Below, in pieces: positions 1 to 12,918 of a stretch of 64,000 nt of DNA. Below the pieces are notes generated by a model. That model saw only the letters and a program-made list of their open reading frames with translations, had not been told where the DNA came from and searched no databases. The stretch is from Streptomyces sp. MMG1121 (lineage in GTDB: Bacteria; Actinomycetota; Actinomycetes; Streptomycetales; Streptomycetaceae), in the NCBI RefSeq assembly GCF_001280015.1, contig NZ_LGDV01000001.1, positions 124,001-188,000 of the forward strand, given 5' to 3'. Both the position numbers and the translations under genes were made by a program. Position 1 is the stretch's first letter. Each line of letters starts with the position of its first letter.

Positions 1-404
1 TGCTTCGCGGCCCGCGCCGCGCCCGCTTTCTTGGCCGTGCTCTTCCCGGCCGTCTCCCTGGAGACGTCCGCGGCAGCCGCCTTCCCGCCGCCGGCCTGCT
101 TCGCCGCCGGCTCCTTGACGGCCGTTCTGTCCACCGCCACCCCCTTCGCCGCCGCCTTCTTCCCGACGGCCTTCTTGGCCGTCTCCTTGGCGGCAGCCCT
201 GCCCACCGGCTTCTTCCCGGCCTTCACGGCCTTCGCCGCGGTCGCCTTCTTGGCCTGTGGTGGCTCCGCGGTGGCCTTCTTGCCCGGAACCTCCTTCACG
301 GCCGCGTTCCTGACGGGCGCCTTCTTCGCGGCCGTCTTCTTGGCGGCCGCGCCCCTGGTCCGGCCGGTCGCCGGCTGCTCTACGGCGGTCTTTTTCGCCA
401 CCAT
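1..404 (-). CDS. Lys/Ala-rich protein, probable TraR/DksA-type, partial
   Basis: The gene starts at the ATG on the minus strand at 402-404, with AAGGGG about 9 nt upstream as ribosome binding site, and runs off the left edge of the window. The visible 134 residues are low complexity: repeated AAKK, KKA and AAK blocks resembling a histone H1-like or HU-like tail. No folded domain is visible. In Streptomyces the gene divergent from ileS encodes a TraR/DksA C4-zinc-finger protein with such an N-terminal tail, so that identity is inferred from position and composition; the zinc finger would lie outside the window. A nucleoid-associated protein with the same kind of tail is the main alternative. 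Confidence 0.6.
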   Translation of the reverse strand, partial: MVAKKTAVEQPATGRTRGAAAKKTAAKKAPVRNAAVKEVPGKKATAEPPQAKKATAAKAVKAGKKPVGRAAAKETAKKAVGKKAAAKGVAVDRTAVKEPAAKQAGGGKAAAADVSRETAGKSTAKKAGAARAAK

Positions 405-690
405 GGCCGCGGCCCCTTCACATATTGTGATTTTGCTCGCGAATCGTGCTGGGACGATAAATCGACTTGAGTCCCACGGCAACGGGGCACACCGCCCGAT
501 GCGCCCGCCAGCACTCCCCGAGCAGCGGGCCTGCATCCGTTGTGCCCAGCTCCCCGCCGGGTAATCCGCCGGGCCGGACCCGGCCGGACGGGCATGTGCT
601 TCACCTCGCCATTCGGGTCATCCTCGCCGGTCATCAGGGGTGCGGCCGCGCCACGCGGAAATCCGGTCGGCCGCTGTCCGTACGGCGCCG

Positions 691-696
691 TACACT
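691..696 (+). promoter_or_regulatory. possible -10 element of ileS promoter
   Basis: TACACT fits the TANNNT -10 pattern and lies just before the first recognisable T-box leader sequence. No good -35 is visible at 16-18 nt, so this is weak. The rest of the 405-690 spacer, between the divergent genes, shows nothing else I can support. Confidence 0.3.
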
Positions 697-699
697 GGG

Positions 700-1009
700 C
701 GCAGCGAGAAGCGTGGATGGGGACGAGTAGCGGCGTACGCAGCCCAGAGCGACCCGGGGACGGTGTGAGCCCGGGGGCGAGCGCGACGTGAAGATCACCC
801 CGGAGCCGCCGGAAGAAAGCCGCAGCCGTGAGGTCGGGGCGAGTAGAGCCGGCTTCGCGACCCCAATGAGGGGGCTCACCGGAGCACAGGCCGCACCGGA
901 GGGCCAAGGAGGGTGGTACCGCGGGAGCGCGCCGCACACGGCGTAGACAGGAACGAAGGCTCTCGTCCCTCCGACGGAAGGCAGCAAGTCCGTTGGAGGA
1001 TGCTCGCAG
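700..1009 (+). promoter_or_regulatory. T-box riboswitch, translational type, of ileS
   Basis: The T-box core TGGTACCGCG is at 914-923. Its variable base T in TGGT is complementary to the A discriminator base of tRNA-Ile. A candidate AUC specifier (Ile codon) is at 794-796, in a GTGAAG-ATC-AC context. GGAGGG (908-913) can pair with CCCTCC (967-972), an antisequestrator. The competing hairpin is a 10-bp stem, 969-978 with 989-998, whose right arm contains the first bases of the Shine-Dalgarno GGAGGA (995-1000). Uncharged tRNA-Ile should favour the first pairing and expose the site. No intrinsic terminator precedes the start, so control should be at translation, as known for actinobacterial ileS T-boxes. 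Confidence 0.93.
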
Positions 1010-4153
<3,144 letters not shown>

Positions 4154-4167
4154 GCGCCGAGCGGATC

Positions 4168-4208
4168 GAGAAGGGCCCGGTCTCCGTTGCGGAGGCCGGG
4201 CCCTTCTC
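4168..4208 (+). terminator. ileS terminator hairpin
   Basis: A 13-bp inverted repeat (GAGAAGGGCCCGG with its complement) encloses a further short CTCCG/CGGAG stem. It lies 15 nt after the ileS stop codon. There is no long T-run, as is usual in Streptomyces. Confidence 0.85.
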
Positions 4209-4236
4209 TCACTCTCCCGTCGCAACACGCGTAAAA

Positions 4237-4276
4237 AGGGCGGGACCCCGGATCGTGAGATCCGGGGTCCCGCCCT
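4237..4276. terminator. bidirectional terminator between ileS and divIVA
   Basis: A near-perfect 17-bp stem starts AGGGCGGGACCCCGGAT, with a 6-nt loop. Five A residues precede it on the plus strand, giving a T-run on the minus strand, so it probably ends minus-strand divIVA transcripts as well as read-through from ileS. Confidence 0.85.
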
Positions 4277-4321
4277 GAACGCTGCCGACGCCTAAGGCGT
4301 ACTACTCACCGTGCCCGGCGC

Positions 4322-5467
4322 TCAGTTGTCGTCCTCGTCGATCAGGAACCCGCGCATCGGCGAGGGAGCCTGGCCCATCGGGGACGGGCCCTGCGGACGG
4401 ACCGGAGCCATGGGCTGGGTCATGGCCGGGGTCATCTGCTGCTGGCCGCCGTAGGACGGGCCGGACGGGGCGGGGTTGCCACCCATCGTCTGGTTGCCGC
4501 CGTAGGACGGGGCGCTCGCGCCGGCCGGAGCCATGGAAGGCGCCGGGGACGGCGGCAGCGACGCGGTGGCCGGGGTGCGCGGCGGAGCCAGGGAGTCGTC
4601 GGCCTGGGTCTCCAGCTGGCGCAGCTGGGACTCGAGGTACGACTTCAGGCGCGTGCGGTACTCGCGCTCGAAGCCGCGCAGGTCCTCGACCTTGCGCTCC
4701 AGCGTGGCGCGGGCGGACTCCAGGGAGCCCATCGCGACGCGGTGCTTCTCCTGCGCGTCCCGCTCCAGGGCGTCGGCCTTGGCACGAGCGTCACGCTCCA
4801 GACCCTCGGCGCGGCTGCGGGCCTCACCGACGATCTTGTTGGCCTCGGAGCGGGCCTCGGCGATCGCCTGGTCGGCGGTCTGCTGGGCCAGCGAGAGGAC
4901 ACGGGCGGCGCTGTCGCCACCGGGGCCCTGACCGGGGCCGCCCATCGGACCGCCCATGGGGCCGCCCATCGGACCACCCATCTGCTGCTGCATGGGCGGC
5001 TGTCCGCCCATCGGGCCCTGACCCATCGGACCCTGGCCCATCGGGCCGGGACCCTGCGGGCCGCCCTGACCGCCGGGACCGGCGGGCAGCTGCGGGGCAC
5101 CGCTCGGCAGCTGGGGCGGGCCACCCATGGGGCCACCCATCTGCTGCTGCGGCGGGCCCGATATGCCGGCGGGCACCGGAGCGCCGGGACCTCGCATGCC
5201 CTGCTGCGGGTGCTGCTGCTGCGGGTGCTGCTGCGGCGGATGCTGCTGGTCCTGCTCCGGGGGCTTGCGCATGTTCTGCTGGTTCTGCGCGGCCGCTCGG
5301 GTCGCCGCGGCCAACTTGGCGCGCAGGTCCTCGTTCTCGCGGAGCAGACGGGTCAGTTCGGCTTCGACCTCGTCGAGGAAGGCATCGACCTCGTCCTCGT
5401 CATAGCCTTCTCGGAGGCGGACGGTCGTGAACTGCTTGTTCCGCACGTCCTCGGGGGTCAACGGCAT
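4322..5467 (-). CDS. divIVA: DivIVA polar growth protein
   Basis: 381 aa. The N-terminus ([13 protein letters not shown]) is the conserved DivIVA membrane-binding segment, followed by a first coiled coil (to about residue 60). A long linker of Gln, Pro, Gly and Met repeats (about 65-175) separates it from a second, Ala/Glu/Arg-rich coiled coil (about 180-285). The tail is Pro/Ser/Gly rich with an acidic end. In Streptomyces DivIVA marks hyphal tips, recruits the growth machinery and is essential. The start has GAGGTGA at good spacing. It is the last gene of the minus-strand run that begins at rsmH. The linker is longer than in Wag31 of mycobacteria, as is typical for Streptomyces. Confidence 0.97.
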   Translation of the reverse strand: MPLTPEDVRNKQFTTVRLREGYDEDEVDAFLDEVEAELTRLLRENEDLRAKLAAATRAAAQNQQNMRKPPEQDQQHPPQQHPQQQHPQQGMRGPGAPVPAGISGPPQQQMGGPMGGPPQLPSGAPQLPAGPGGQGGPQGPGPMGQGPMGQGPMGGQPPMQQQMGGPMGGPMGGPMGGPGQGPGGDSAARVLSLAQQTADQAIAEARSEANKIVGEARSRAEGLERDARAKADALERDAQEKHRVAMGSLESARATLERKVEDLRGFEREYRTRLKSYLESQLRQLETQADDSLAPPRTPATASLPPSPAPSMAPAGASAPSYGGNQTMGGNPAPSGPSYGGQQQMTPAMTQPMAPVRPQGPSPMGQAPSPMRGFLIDEDDN

Positions 5468-5522
5468 CTCTTCACCTCAACGTAGTCATCGGCAGTCGGC
5501 AAGACCGTATCGTCCACCCTCA

Positions 5523-5810
5523 TTACACGAAGCTCCCCGTGATGGAGATGAGGATGTAGACGATGATCATCAGTACGAAGAAGGACAGGTCGAGCGCCAC
5601 GCCCCCGAGACGCAGCGGCGGGATGAACCGCCGCAGAAGCTTCAGCGGTGGATCGGTGACAGTGTAGGTGGCCTCCAGTACGACCACCATCGCCTTGCCG
5701 GGTTGCCACGAGCGGGCGAACTGGAACACGTAATCCATGACGAGCCGGAAGATGAGCACGGCCAGGAACACAAGTAGCGCGGTGTGGACCACCAGTGCGA
5801 ACACGCTCAT
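5523..5810 (-). CDS. YggT family membrane protein
   Basis: 95 aa with two hydrophobic segments (about residues 4-27 and 72-92) joined by a loop holding the YggT-type motif around DPPLKLLRRFIPPL. Family members sit beside sepF and divIVA across Gram-positives and are thought to support envelope or division functions; the molecular role is unsettled. Here it lies between sepF and divIVA on the same strand, so cotranscription is likely. Confidence 0.93.
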   Translation of the reverse strand: MSVFALVVHTALLVFLAVLIFRLVMDYVFQFARSWQPGKAMVVVLEATYTVTDPPLKLLRRFIPPLRLGGVALDLSFFVLMIIVYILISITGSFV

Positions 5811-5870
5811 GGTCTGCGCTTCCCTCTCCCCTGTTCCGTGCTCTTCCGAACGTCGATCCGGTTGTACGTC

Positions 5871-6512
5871 TCAGCTCTGGTTGAAGAACCCGCCCTCTGC
5901 GATGCGGGCCTTGTCCTCCGCCGTGACATCGACGTTAGCAGGAGACAACAGGAACACCTTCTGCGTCACCCGCTCGATGCTGCCGTGAAGACCAAACACC
6001 AAACCGGCCGCAAAGTCGACAAGTCGCTTCGCGTCTGTGTCGTCCATCTCAGTCAGATTCATGATCACCGGGGTGCCCTCACGGAAGTGTTCCCCGATGG
6101 TACGGGCCTCGTTGTAGGTCCGCGGGTGAAGCGTGGTGATCCGGTAAGGCTCTCGTTCCGACACGACCTTGGGCATGATCACCGGCGCGTTCTTCTCCAG
6201 GGACTGACGTTCTTGTGTGATGGATGCCACGGGCGCAATGCGCGCCGGACGTCCGGATTCCGCGGCGAGCGAAGTCGATCGGGCCACCGGCTCGCGGGGC
6301 GCGGGCGGTTGGACGATTCGCACCTCTTCGTCCCTTTGGGACTGATGTGCGCTGTGCGACTGGTGTGACGATTCGTGCCGTCGGTGGTCCCGCTCGGGCT
6401 CCGGGTCCAACTCCGGCTCGAAGTCGTCGTCGGGGTCGAATCCGCGGCCGTCGTACCCATCGTCCTCCACGAGGCCGAGGTAGACCGCCATCTTGCGCAT
6501 CGCGCCGGCCAT
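5871..6512 (-). CDS. sepF: cell division protein SepF
   Basis: 213 aa from the ATG at 6510-6512 ([14 protein letters not shown]), preceded by GGAGG about 10 nt upstream. A longer reading frame to 6608 exists but adds residues unlike the family. The N-terminal [11 protein letters not shown] helix is the expected membrane anchor. An acidic, His-rich disordered linker follows, then the C-terminal SepF beta domain (about 110-213) with the [12 protein letters not shown] and [14 protein letters not shown] blocks. SepF tethers FtsZ to the membrane in actinobacteria, which lack FtsA. Its neighbours yggT and ftsZ fit this role. Confidence 0.96.
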   Translation of the reverse strand: MAGAMRKMAVYLGLVEDDGYDGRGFDPDDDFEPELDPEPERDHRRHESSHQSHSAHQSQRDEEVRIVQPPAPREPVARSTSLAAESGRPARIAPVASITQERQSLEKNAPVIMPKVVSEREPYRITTLHPRTYNEARTIGEHFREGTPVIMNLTEMDDTDAKRLVDFAAGLVFGLHGSIERVTQKVFLLSPANVDVTAEDKARIAEGGFFNQS

Positions 6513-6640
6513 GCTCTGAGTCCTCCGCTCTGTGGTGGATCGACTGACGACTGCCAAGTGCCCGCGATCCACGTGGTCGTTGTGCTCGCCTGCGCGGGCA
6601 TTGACCATATTTTCTGCTGTGGTCCGACTTCCTGGCGACG

Positions 6641-7360
6641 TTACCCGAGCCTGGGGCGGACTCCGAGTACCGCAGTGCCGACGCGCACGTGTGTCGCCCC
6701 GGCTGCCACGGCCTGTTCGAGGTCCGCACTCATCCCTGCCGACACCATGGTTGCAGCCGGATGGGCCCGGCGCAGGTCAGTCGACAAATCCATGAGGCGC
6801 CCGAACGCCGCCTGTTCGCGTCCCGCGTACGGTCCGGTGAGCGGAGCGACGGTCATCAGTCCGTCGAGCCGCAGTCCCGGCGCCCGCGCGACGAGGTCGG
6901 CCAACTCTTCGATTCCGTCCGGGCCCACGCCACCGCGCTCGCCCCGGCCGCTCGCGCCCGCGTCAAGCGCGACCTGGACGAGACAGCCCACCTCACGCCC
7001 CGCCCGCTCCGCCTCCTTCGACAGAGCGCCGACGAGTCGGGAGCGGTCCACGGACTGCACAAAATCGGCGTAACCGACGACGGATCGGACCTTGTTGGTC
7101 TGCAGTTGGCCGACGAAATGCCACTTCAGGGGCAGATCCGCACATGCCGCCGCCTTCGGCGCCGCGTCCTGGTCCCGGTTCTCGGCGACATGGCGCACAC
7201 CGAGTTCCGACAGGATCCGCACATCGCTCGCCGGGTAGGTCTTGGTGACCACGATCAGGGTCACCTCCTCCCGCCCGCGCCCGGCAGCCGCACACGCGGC
7301 GGCGATGCGCTGCTCCACTTGCGCCAGATTTCCGGCGAGTTGGGTCTTACGGTCCGTCAT
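6641..7360 (-). CDS. YggS family pyridoxal phosphate homeostasis protein
   Basis: 239 aa alanine-racemase-like single-domain TIM barrel. [10 protein letters not shown] carries the PLP-binding lysine. [18 protein letters not shown] and the C-terminal VRVGTAVLG phosphate-binding block are family hallmarks. The protein binds PLP and buffers its level; no enzymatic activity is known. It starts 6 nt after the stop of the upstream pgeF gene and is probably in the same transcript as ftsZ-pgeF. Confidence 0.95.
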   Translation of the reverse strand: MTDRKTQLAGNLAQVEQRIAAACAAAGRGREEVTLIVVTKTYPASDVRILSELGVRHVAENRDQDAAPKAAACADLPLKWHFVGQLQTNKVRSVVGYADFVQSVDRSRLVGALSKEAERAGREVGCLVQVALDAGASGRGERGGVGPDGIEELADLVARAPGLRLDGLMTVAPLTGPYAGREQAAFGRLMDLSTDLRRAHPAATMVSAGMSADLEQAVAAGATHVRVGTAVLGVRPRLG

Positions 7361-7366
7361 GTCCCA

Positions 7367-8091
7367 TCAGTCCAGCCAGACATAGCCCGCGAGCCGCCCG
7401 GTCGTGCGGTCACGGCGATACGAGAAGTGGTCCACCGACTCCAGCGTGCACACCGGCGACTGCGCCCGGTCGCACACCCCGAGCCGGTCGAGCTGCGCGT
7501 GCACGCCGGCGCTCACGTCGACCGCCGGCGTGCCCCAGCTCGTTTCGGTGTGCGCCGCCGGCTCGACGGCGCCCACTTCGGCGCGCATCGACTCCGGCAC
7601 CTCGTAGCACCGGCCGCACACGGACGGTCCCGTGCGGGCGACGATCCGCTCCGGCTCGGCGCCGAGTTCGACCATGGCCCGTACGGCGGCGGGGACGACC
7701 CCCTTGACCATGCCGGGCCGGCCCGCGTGGGCCGCGGCGGCGACCCCGGCGACGGGGTCGGCCAGCAGCACCGGCACACAGTCGGCGGTGAGTACGGCGA
7801 GGGCGAGGCCGCGGCGGGCGGTGACGATCCCGTCGACCTCGGGCACCGGGCGCTCACCCCAGGGCTCGTCCACGACGGCCACGTCGGCGCCGTGCACCTG
7901 GTTCATCCAGACGACCCGTCCGGCGTCCAGGCCGAGCGTCTCGGCCGCGAGTTGCCGGTTGGCCCGTACCGATTCCGGTGTGTCGCCGACGGCGCCACCG
8001 AGGTTGAGCTCCTCATACGGAGCGGCGCTCACCCCGCCCCACCGGTCGGTGAAGGCGAAGTGCGCGCCGCTCACGCTCTCGCGCCGTCCTA

Positions 8092-8095
<4 letters not shown>
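7367..8095 (-). CDS. pgeF: PgeF/YlmD family (laccase-domain) protein, peptidoglycan editing factor
   Basis: 242 aa. The conserved metal or purine-site blocks are visible: MNQVHGADV (His), [12 protein letters not shown] (Cys) and [12 protein letters not shown] (His). Members of this family were annotated as polyphenol oxidases; several have purine nucleoside phosphorylase/adenosine deaminase activity, and the E. coli member corrects misincorporated amino acids in UDP-MurNAc peptides. Its GTG start overlaps the ftsZ stop (GTGA, 8092-8095), which indicates translational coupling. The link to cell wall synthesis here is by position only. Confidence 0.93.
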
Positions 8096-9297
<1,202 letters not shown>

Positions 9298-9399
9298 GTC
9301 GAAGGCCTCTCGCCTCGAATTACGTTGTCGCCGCCGTGCGGTTCCCCGCGCCGGACGACAGATGCCGAATGGGACGGTCCGTAGTGCCGACCCGAACCC

Positions 9400-9420
9400 T
9401 AACCCTGAAGTTTAGGGTTA
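9400..9420. repeat. inverted repeat in ftsZ leader
   Basis: TAACCCT and AGGGTTA are separated by 7 nt, a perfect 7-bp inverted repeat about 100 nt upstream of the ftsZ start and just downstream of the candidate promoter at 9456-9485. It may be a regulator site or an mRNA hairpin; the sequence alone does not decide. Confidence 0.6.
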
Positions 9421-9455
9421 CCAGTGTGTCTGTTCCCTGAAGTCTTCTGAACAGG

Positions 9456-9485
9456 ACACTAAGTCGACAAGTGGCGCCCGTTCAA
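9456..9485 (-). promoter_or_regulatory. candidate ftsZ promoter
   Basis: On the minus strand, -35 TTGAAC (9480-9485), an 18-nt spacer and -10 TAGTGT (9456-9461) resemble a vegetative sigma-70-type promoter. In S. coelicolor ftsZ is transcribed from several promoters in this same intergenic region, one of them sporulation-specific; which one this matches cannot be told from the sequence. Confidence 0.55.
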
Positions 9486-9575
9486 CGAACACGCCGAACC
9501 TCCCGTTTTTCTTTTCACCCTATGTGATCAGCCATAGCAGTGCCCAACCAGGGTGCTGGCCTGCGCTGATGTGCG

Positions 9576-10370
9576 TCAACTCCCCGATGACGCAGGGGCG
9601 GTGGGAACGCTGACATCGAAGTGCCGCGCGCCGGGAGCTGCTTTCATGAGAGCCGTGAGAGTCCGTGCCTTGGCGCCGCCGCTCTCGCTGCTGCCCCAGG
9701 CAACGGTGCGGCCGTCGCCCAACTCCAGCGAGATGTCGTCGTAGGAACGGACTTGGACGGTCCGGGTGTCCCGGGCGACGGCGGCCGGCAGCTCGCCGGC
9801 CACCCGGACCGCCTCGCGCACCAGCCGGCCGGTGCCGAAGCGCCGCAGGCTCGCGGCTCCGGAACCCTTGCGGGACGCGGACAATTCCAGCATGGGAGCG
9901 CCTTTCGGCGCTTGCGGAACCGTGGCGAACCGGACACCTTCGCCGTCGACTTCGACGAAGTTCTTACCGTTTCGGATCAGCAGAACCGGAGTGCGCTCAG
10001 TCACTTTCAGACCGATTCCATGGGGCCAGGAACGCACCACGTCAACCGTATCAATTCGGGGCAATTTCCGGCGGAGTCGGGCTTCGATGCCGCTGGTGTC
10101 AAGGGAAATCATCGGTGCCCCGACCGGTACGGCGGCCACGTCCCGCACCTCTTCGGGGGTCAGCACGCGCGTGCCGGACACCGAGACATGCCTGACACGC
10201 AGCCAGCTGGAGCCGTACAACACCCAGGTGCCGCCCGCCCCGAGAAGCACGACGGCCACACCCAGGATGACGATCGTACGAAGGCGCACTCTGCCGATCC
10301 GCCGGGCGGGCGGCGGGCCGGACGACTTCTGCTGGCGTTCACCGCGCTCGGCGGTCGTCGGTCCGGCCAC
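9576..10370 (-). CDS. ftsQ: cell division protein FtsQ
   Basis: 264 aa from GTG at 10368-10370 (MAGPTTAERGER); AAAGGG lies 8 nt before it. A longer frame to 10541 would run into murG and is rejected. A short basic cytoplasmic tail precedes one TM segment (about residues 34-55, TIVILGVAVVLLGAGGTWVL), then a POTRA domain beginning LRVRHVSVSGTRVLTPEEV and the FtsQ beta domain outside the membrane. It recruits and links FtsL and FtsI in the divisome. It is the last gene before the ftsZ promoter region in the dcw order. Confidence 0.96.
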   Translation of the reverse strand: MAGPTTAERGERQQKSSGPPPARRIGRVRLRTIVILGVAVVLLGAGGTWVLYGSSWLRVRHVSVSGTRVLTPEEVRDVAAVPVGAPMISLDTSGIEARLRRKLPRIDTVDVVRSWPHGIGLKVTERTPVLLIRNGKNFVEVDGEGVRFATVPQAPKGAPMLELSASRKGSGAASLRRFGTGRLVREAVRVAGELPAAVARDTRTVQVRSYDDISLELGDGRTVAWGSSESGGAKARTLTALMKAAPGARHFDVSVPTAPASSGS

Positions 10371-10396
10371 GCTCACTGCCCTTTCGTCATACGGTC

Positions 10397-11485
10397 CTAA
10401 CGGCGCGAGGCGATCGCCTCGTACACCATGCCGACGAGCAGCTCGTCGGCGTCCCGGCGGCCGAACTCGCTTGCCGCGCGGGACATCTCGTACAACCGGT
10501 GCGGATCGGCCAGCACGGGCAGGACGTTCTGCTGCACCCACTCGGGCGTCAGTTCCGCGTCGTCGACGAGGAGTCCGCCGCCCGCCTTGACCACCGGCTG
10601 GGCGTTGAGCCGCTGTTCGCCGTTGCCGATGGGCAGCGGGACGTAGGCGGCCGGCAGCCCGACGGCGGAGAGTTCGGCGACGGTCATCGCGCCCGCGCGG
10701 CAGAGCATCATGTCCGCCGCGGCGTACGCGAGATCCATCCGGTCCAGATAACTTACCGGGATGTAGGGGGGCATCCCCGGCATCTGGTGTACCTGCGGCA
10801 ATTCGTTCTTCGGGCCGACCGCGTGCAGGATCTGGATACCGGCCTGCTGGAGCCAGGGCGCGACCCGCTGGACCACCTCGTTGAGACGACGGGCGCCCTG
10901 CGAGCCGCCGGTGACGAGCAGCGTCGGCAGGTTCGGGTCGAGCCCGAACATCGCGCGGGCCTCCGGGCGCGCGGCGGCCCGGTCCAGGGTGGCGATGGAG
11001 CGGCGCAGCGGGATGCCGATGTAGCGCGCGTCACGCAGCTTGCTGTCCGGGGTGGAGACGGCGACCCGGGCCGCGTAGCGGGAGCCGATCTTGTTGGCCA
11101 GCCCGGGGCGGGCGTTGGCCTCGTGGATCACGATGGGCACACCGAGCCGCTTGGCGGCCAGGTAGCCGGGCAGCGCGACATATCCCCCGAAGCCGACCAC
11201 GGCGTCGGCCTTGGTGCGCTCCAGGATCTGCTCCGCGGCCTTGATCGTGCCACGCAGCCGGCCCGGGACGGTGATCAGCTCGGGCGTGGGCCTGCGGGGC
11301 AACGGCACGGCCGGGATCAGCGCCAGCTCGTAGCCACGCTCCGGGACGAGCCGGGTCTCCAGGCCGCGCTCCGTGCCCAGGGCCGTGATCCCCACGGTCG
11401 GGTCCTGCCTGCGCAGGGCGTCCGCGAGGGCGAGCGCGGGCTCGATGTGGCCCGCGGTACCCCCGCCGGCGAGTACGACATGCAC
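10397..11485 (-). CDS. murG: UDP-GlcNAc : lipid I N-acetylglucosaminyltransferase
   Basis: 362 aa GT28 glycosyltransferase. The N-terminal G-loop [15 protein letters not shown] and second G-loop [14 protein letters not shown] bind lipid I. The C-terminal [12 protein letters not shown] and [11 protein letters not shown] blocks bind UDP-GlcNAc. It adds GlcNAc to lipid I to make lipid II on the inner face of the membrane. It sits between ftsW (6-nt gap) and ftsQ, the standard order. Confidence 0.98.
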   Translation of the reverse strand: MHVVLAGGGTAGHIEPALALADALRRQDPTVGITALGTERGLETRLVPERGYELALIPAVPLPRRPTPELITVPGRLRGTIKAAEQILERTKADAVVGFGGYVALPGYLAAKRLGVPIVIHEANARPGLANKIGSRYAARVAVSTPDSKLRDARYIGIPLRRSIATLDRAAARPEARAMFGLDPNLPTLLVTGGSQGARRLNEVVQRVAPWLQQAGIQILHAVGPKNELPQVHQMPGMPPYIPVSYLDRMDLAYAAADMMLCRAGAMTVAELSAVGLPAAYVPLPIGNGEQRLNAQPVVKAGGGLLVDDAELTPEWVQQNVLPVLADPHRLYEMSRAASEFGRRDADELLVGMVYEAIASRR

Positions 11486-11491
11486 CGAAAT

Positions 11492-12850
11492 TCACCGCTC
11501 TCTGGACGGACGCCCCTTCGGGGCGCGCCGTCGCATCGTGTTCCATCTCCGAGACCCCCGCTCGGCACCGGAGCCTCCCGCCCGCTTTCTACCAAAGCGA
11601 GGTTGCCGCATCGCAAGCGCCGCCCGCGCAGCGGGCTCGTCACGCGCGAAGGCGATCAGCAACCCGATGGCGAACATGGTCGGCAGCAGGGCGGACCCTC
11701 CGTAGGAGAACAGCGGGAGGGGTACGCCGGCGATCGGCAGCAGACCGAGCACCGCACCGATGTTGATCACCGCCTGGGCGGTGATCCAGGTGGTCACGCC
11801 TCCCGCGGCATACCTCACGAAGGGGTCCTCCGTGCGTCCGGCCACGCGGATACCCGCATAGCCTAGAGCCGCGAACAGGGCGAGCACCGACAGTGTCCCC
11901 GCCAGACCCAGTTCCTCACCGGTGACAGCGAAGATGAAGTCGGTGTGGGCTTCCGGGAGTTGGCCCCATTTTTCCACACTCGCGCCGAGTCCGGATCCGA
12001 AGAGTCCGCCGGAGGCCAGCGCATAGATGCCGTGCGCGCCCTGCCAGCACATGTCACCCGGGCCGGGGTCGGTGGCCGCGATGCAGTTGAGCCGGGCGAG
12101 GCGGTGCGGGCTGGTCTCGATCGCGAGGGCGCCGAGCGCCACGGCGACGCCCAGCACCCCGGCGAACAGCCGGGTCGGCGCCCCCGCGAGCCACAGCAGC
12201 CCGAACAGGATCGCCGTCAGGATGATCGTCGTACCCATGTCGCCGCCGAGCATGATCAGGCCGAGCAGCAGGAAGGCGACCGGCACCAGCGGCACCAGCA
12301 TGTGCTTCCACTGGGTGAGCAGCCTCTTCTCCTGCTTGCGGGCGATCAGGTCCGCACCCCACAGCACCAGGGCGAGCTTGCCGAACTCGCTGGGCTGGAT
12401 CTGGAAGGAGCCGCCCAGGGAGATCCAGTTCTGGTTGCCGTTGACCGCCATCCCTATCCCGGGCACCTGCACCAGGATCATGAGGAAGACGGCGCCGGCG
12501 AGGATCGGGTAGGCCAGCGCCCGGTGCAGTTTCACCGGCATGCGGGAGGCCGCGAACAGCAGTACGCCGCCGATGAGCGCGGCGAGGAACTGCTTGCGGA
12601 AGAAGTACGACCCCGGCAGCGACAGCTGGAGCGCGGTGATCTGGGAGGCCGAGTAGACCATCACCAGCCCGAGCACGATGATCAGCAGGCTGCCGCCGAA
12701 GATCAGGTAGTAGGCGGTCAGCGGCCGGTCCCAGGCCTTGTTCGCGCGCACGTAGAACCGCTGGAGCGGGTTGTCGCGCGACGGCCGGACGCCGGCCGGA
12801 CGCCGGGACGCCCGCTCCACGGGCGGGCGGCCGGTACGGCTACCGGGCAT
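11492..12850 (-). CDS. ftsW: FtsW, SEDS-family peptidoglycan polymerase of the divisome
   Basis: 452 aa from the ATG at 12848-12850, preceded by GGAGG with 5-nt spacing; a GTG 12 nt upstream is the alternative. About ten hydrophobic segments are visible. The SEDS hallmark LPEAHTDFIFAVTGEELGL contains the functionally essential Asp after TH/HT, and PLFSYGGSALL the conserved SYGGS. It polymerises lipid II with its partner FtsI, encoded upstream in the same cluster. The cytoplasmic N-terminus is Arg/Pro rich. Confidence 0.97.
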   Translation of the reverse strand: MPGSRTGRPPVERASRRPAGVRPSRDNPLQRFYVRANKAWDRPLTAYYLIFGGSLLIIVLGLVMVYSASQITALQLSLPGSYFFRKQFLAALIGGVLLFAASRMPVKLHRALAYPILAGAVFLMILVQVPGIGMAVNGNQNWISLGGSFQIQPSEFGKLALVLWGADLIARKQEKRLLTQWKHMLVPLVPVAFLLLGLIMLGGDMGTTIILTAILFGLLWLAGAPTRLFAGVLGVAVALGALAIETSPHRLARLNCIAATDPGPGDMCWQGAHGIYALASGGLFGSGLGASVEKWGQLPEAHTDFIFAVTGEELGLAGTLSVLALFAALGYAGIRVAGRTEDPFVRYAAGGVTTWITAQAVINIGAVLGLLPIAGVPLPLFSYGGSALLPTMFAIGLLIAFARDEPAARAALAMRQPRFGRKRAGGSGAERGSRRWNTMRRRAPKGRPSRER

Positions 12851-12918
12851 CGGCGCCTCCACTGAACGTCGACCGTCCCACGCGTCCCTCCCAAGATCCG
12901 CCCGGCAGGCGGCCGGGG

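Noticed and set aside
4990..5290. Repeats in the middle of divIVA as a separate repeat element
   Set aside because: They are in-frame codons for the Gly/Pro/Gln-rich linker of DivIVA, not an independent element.
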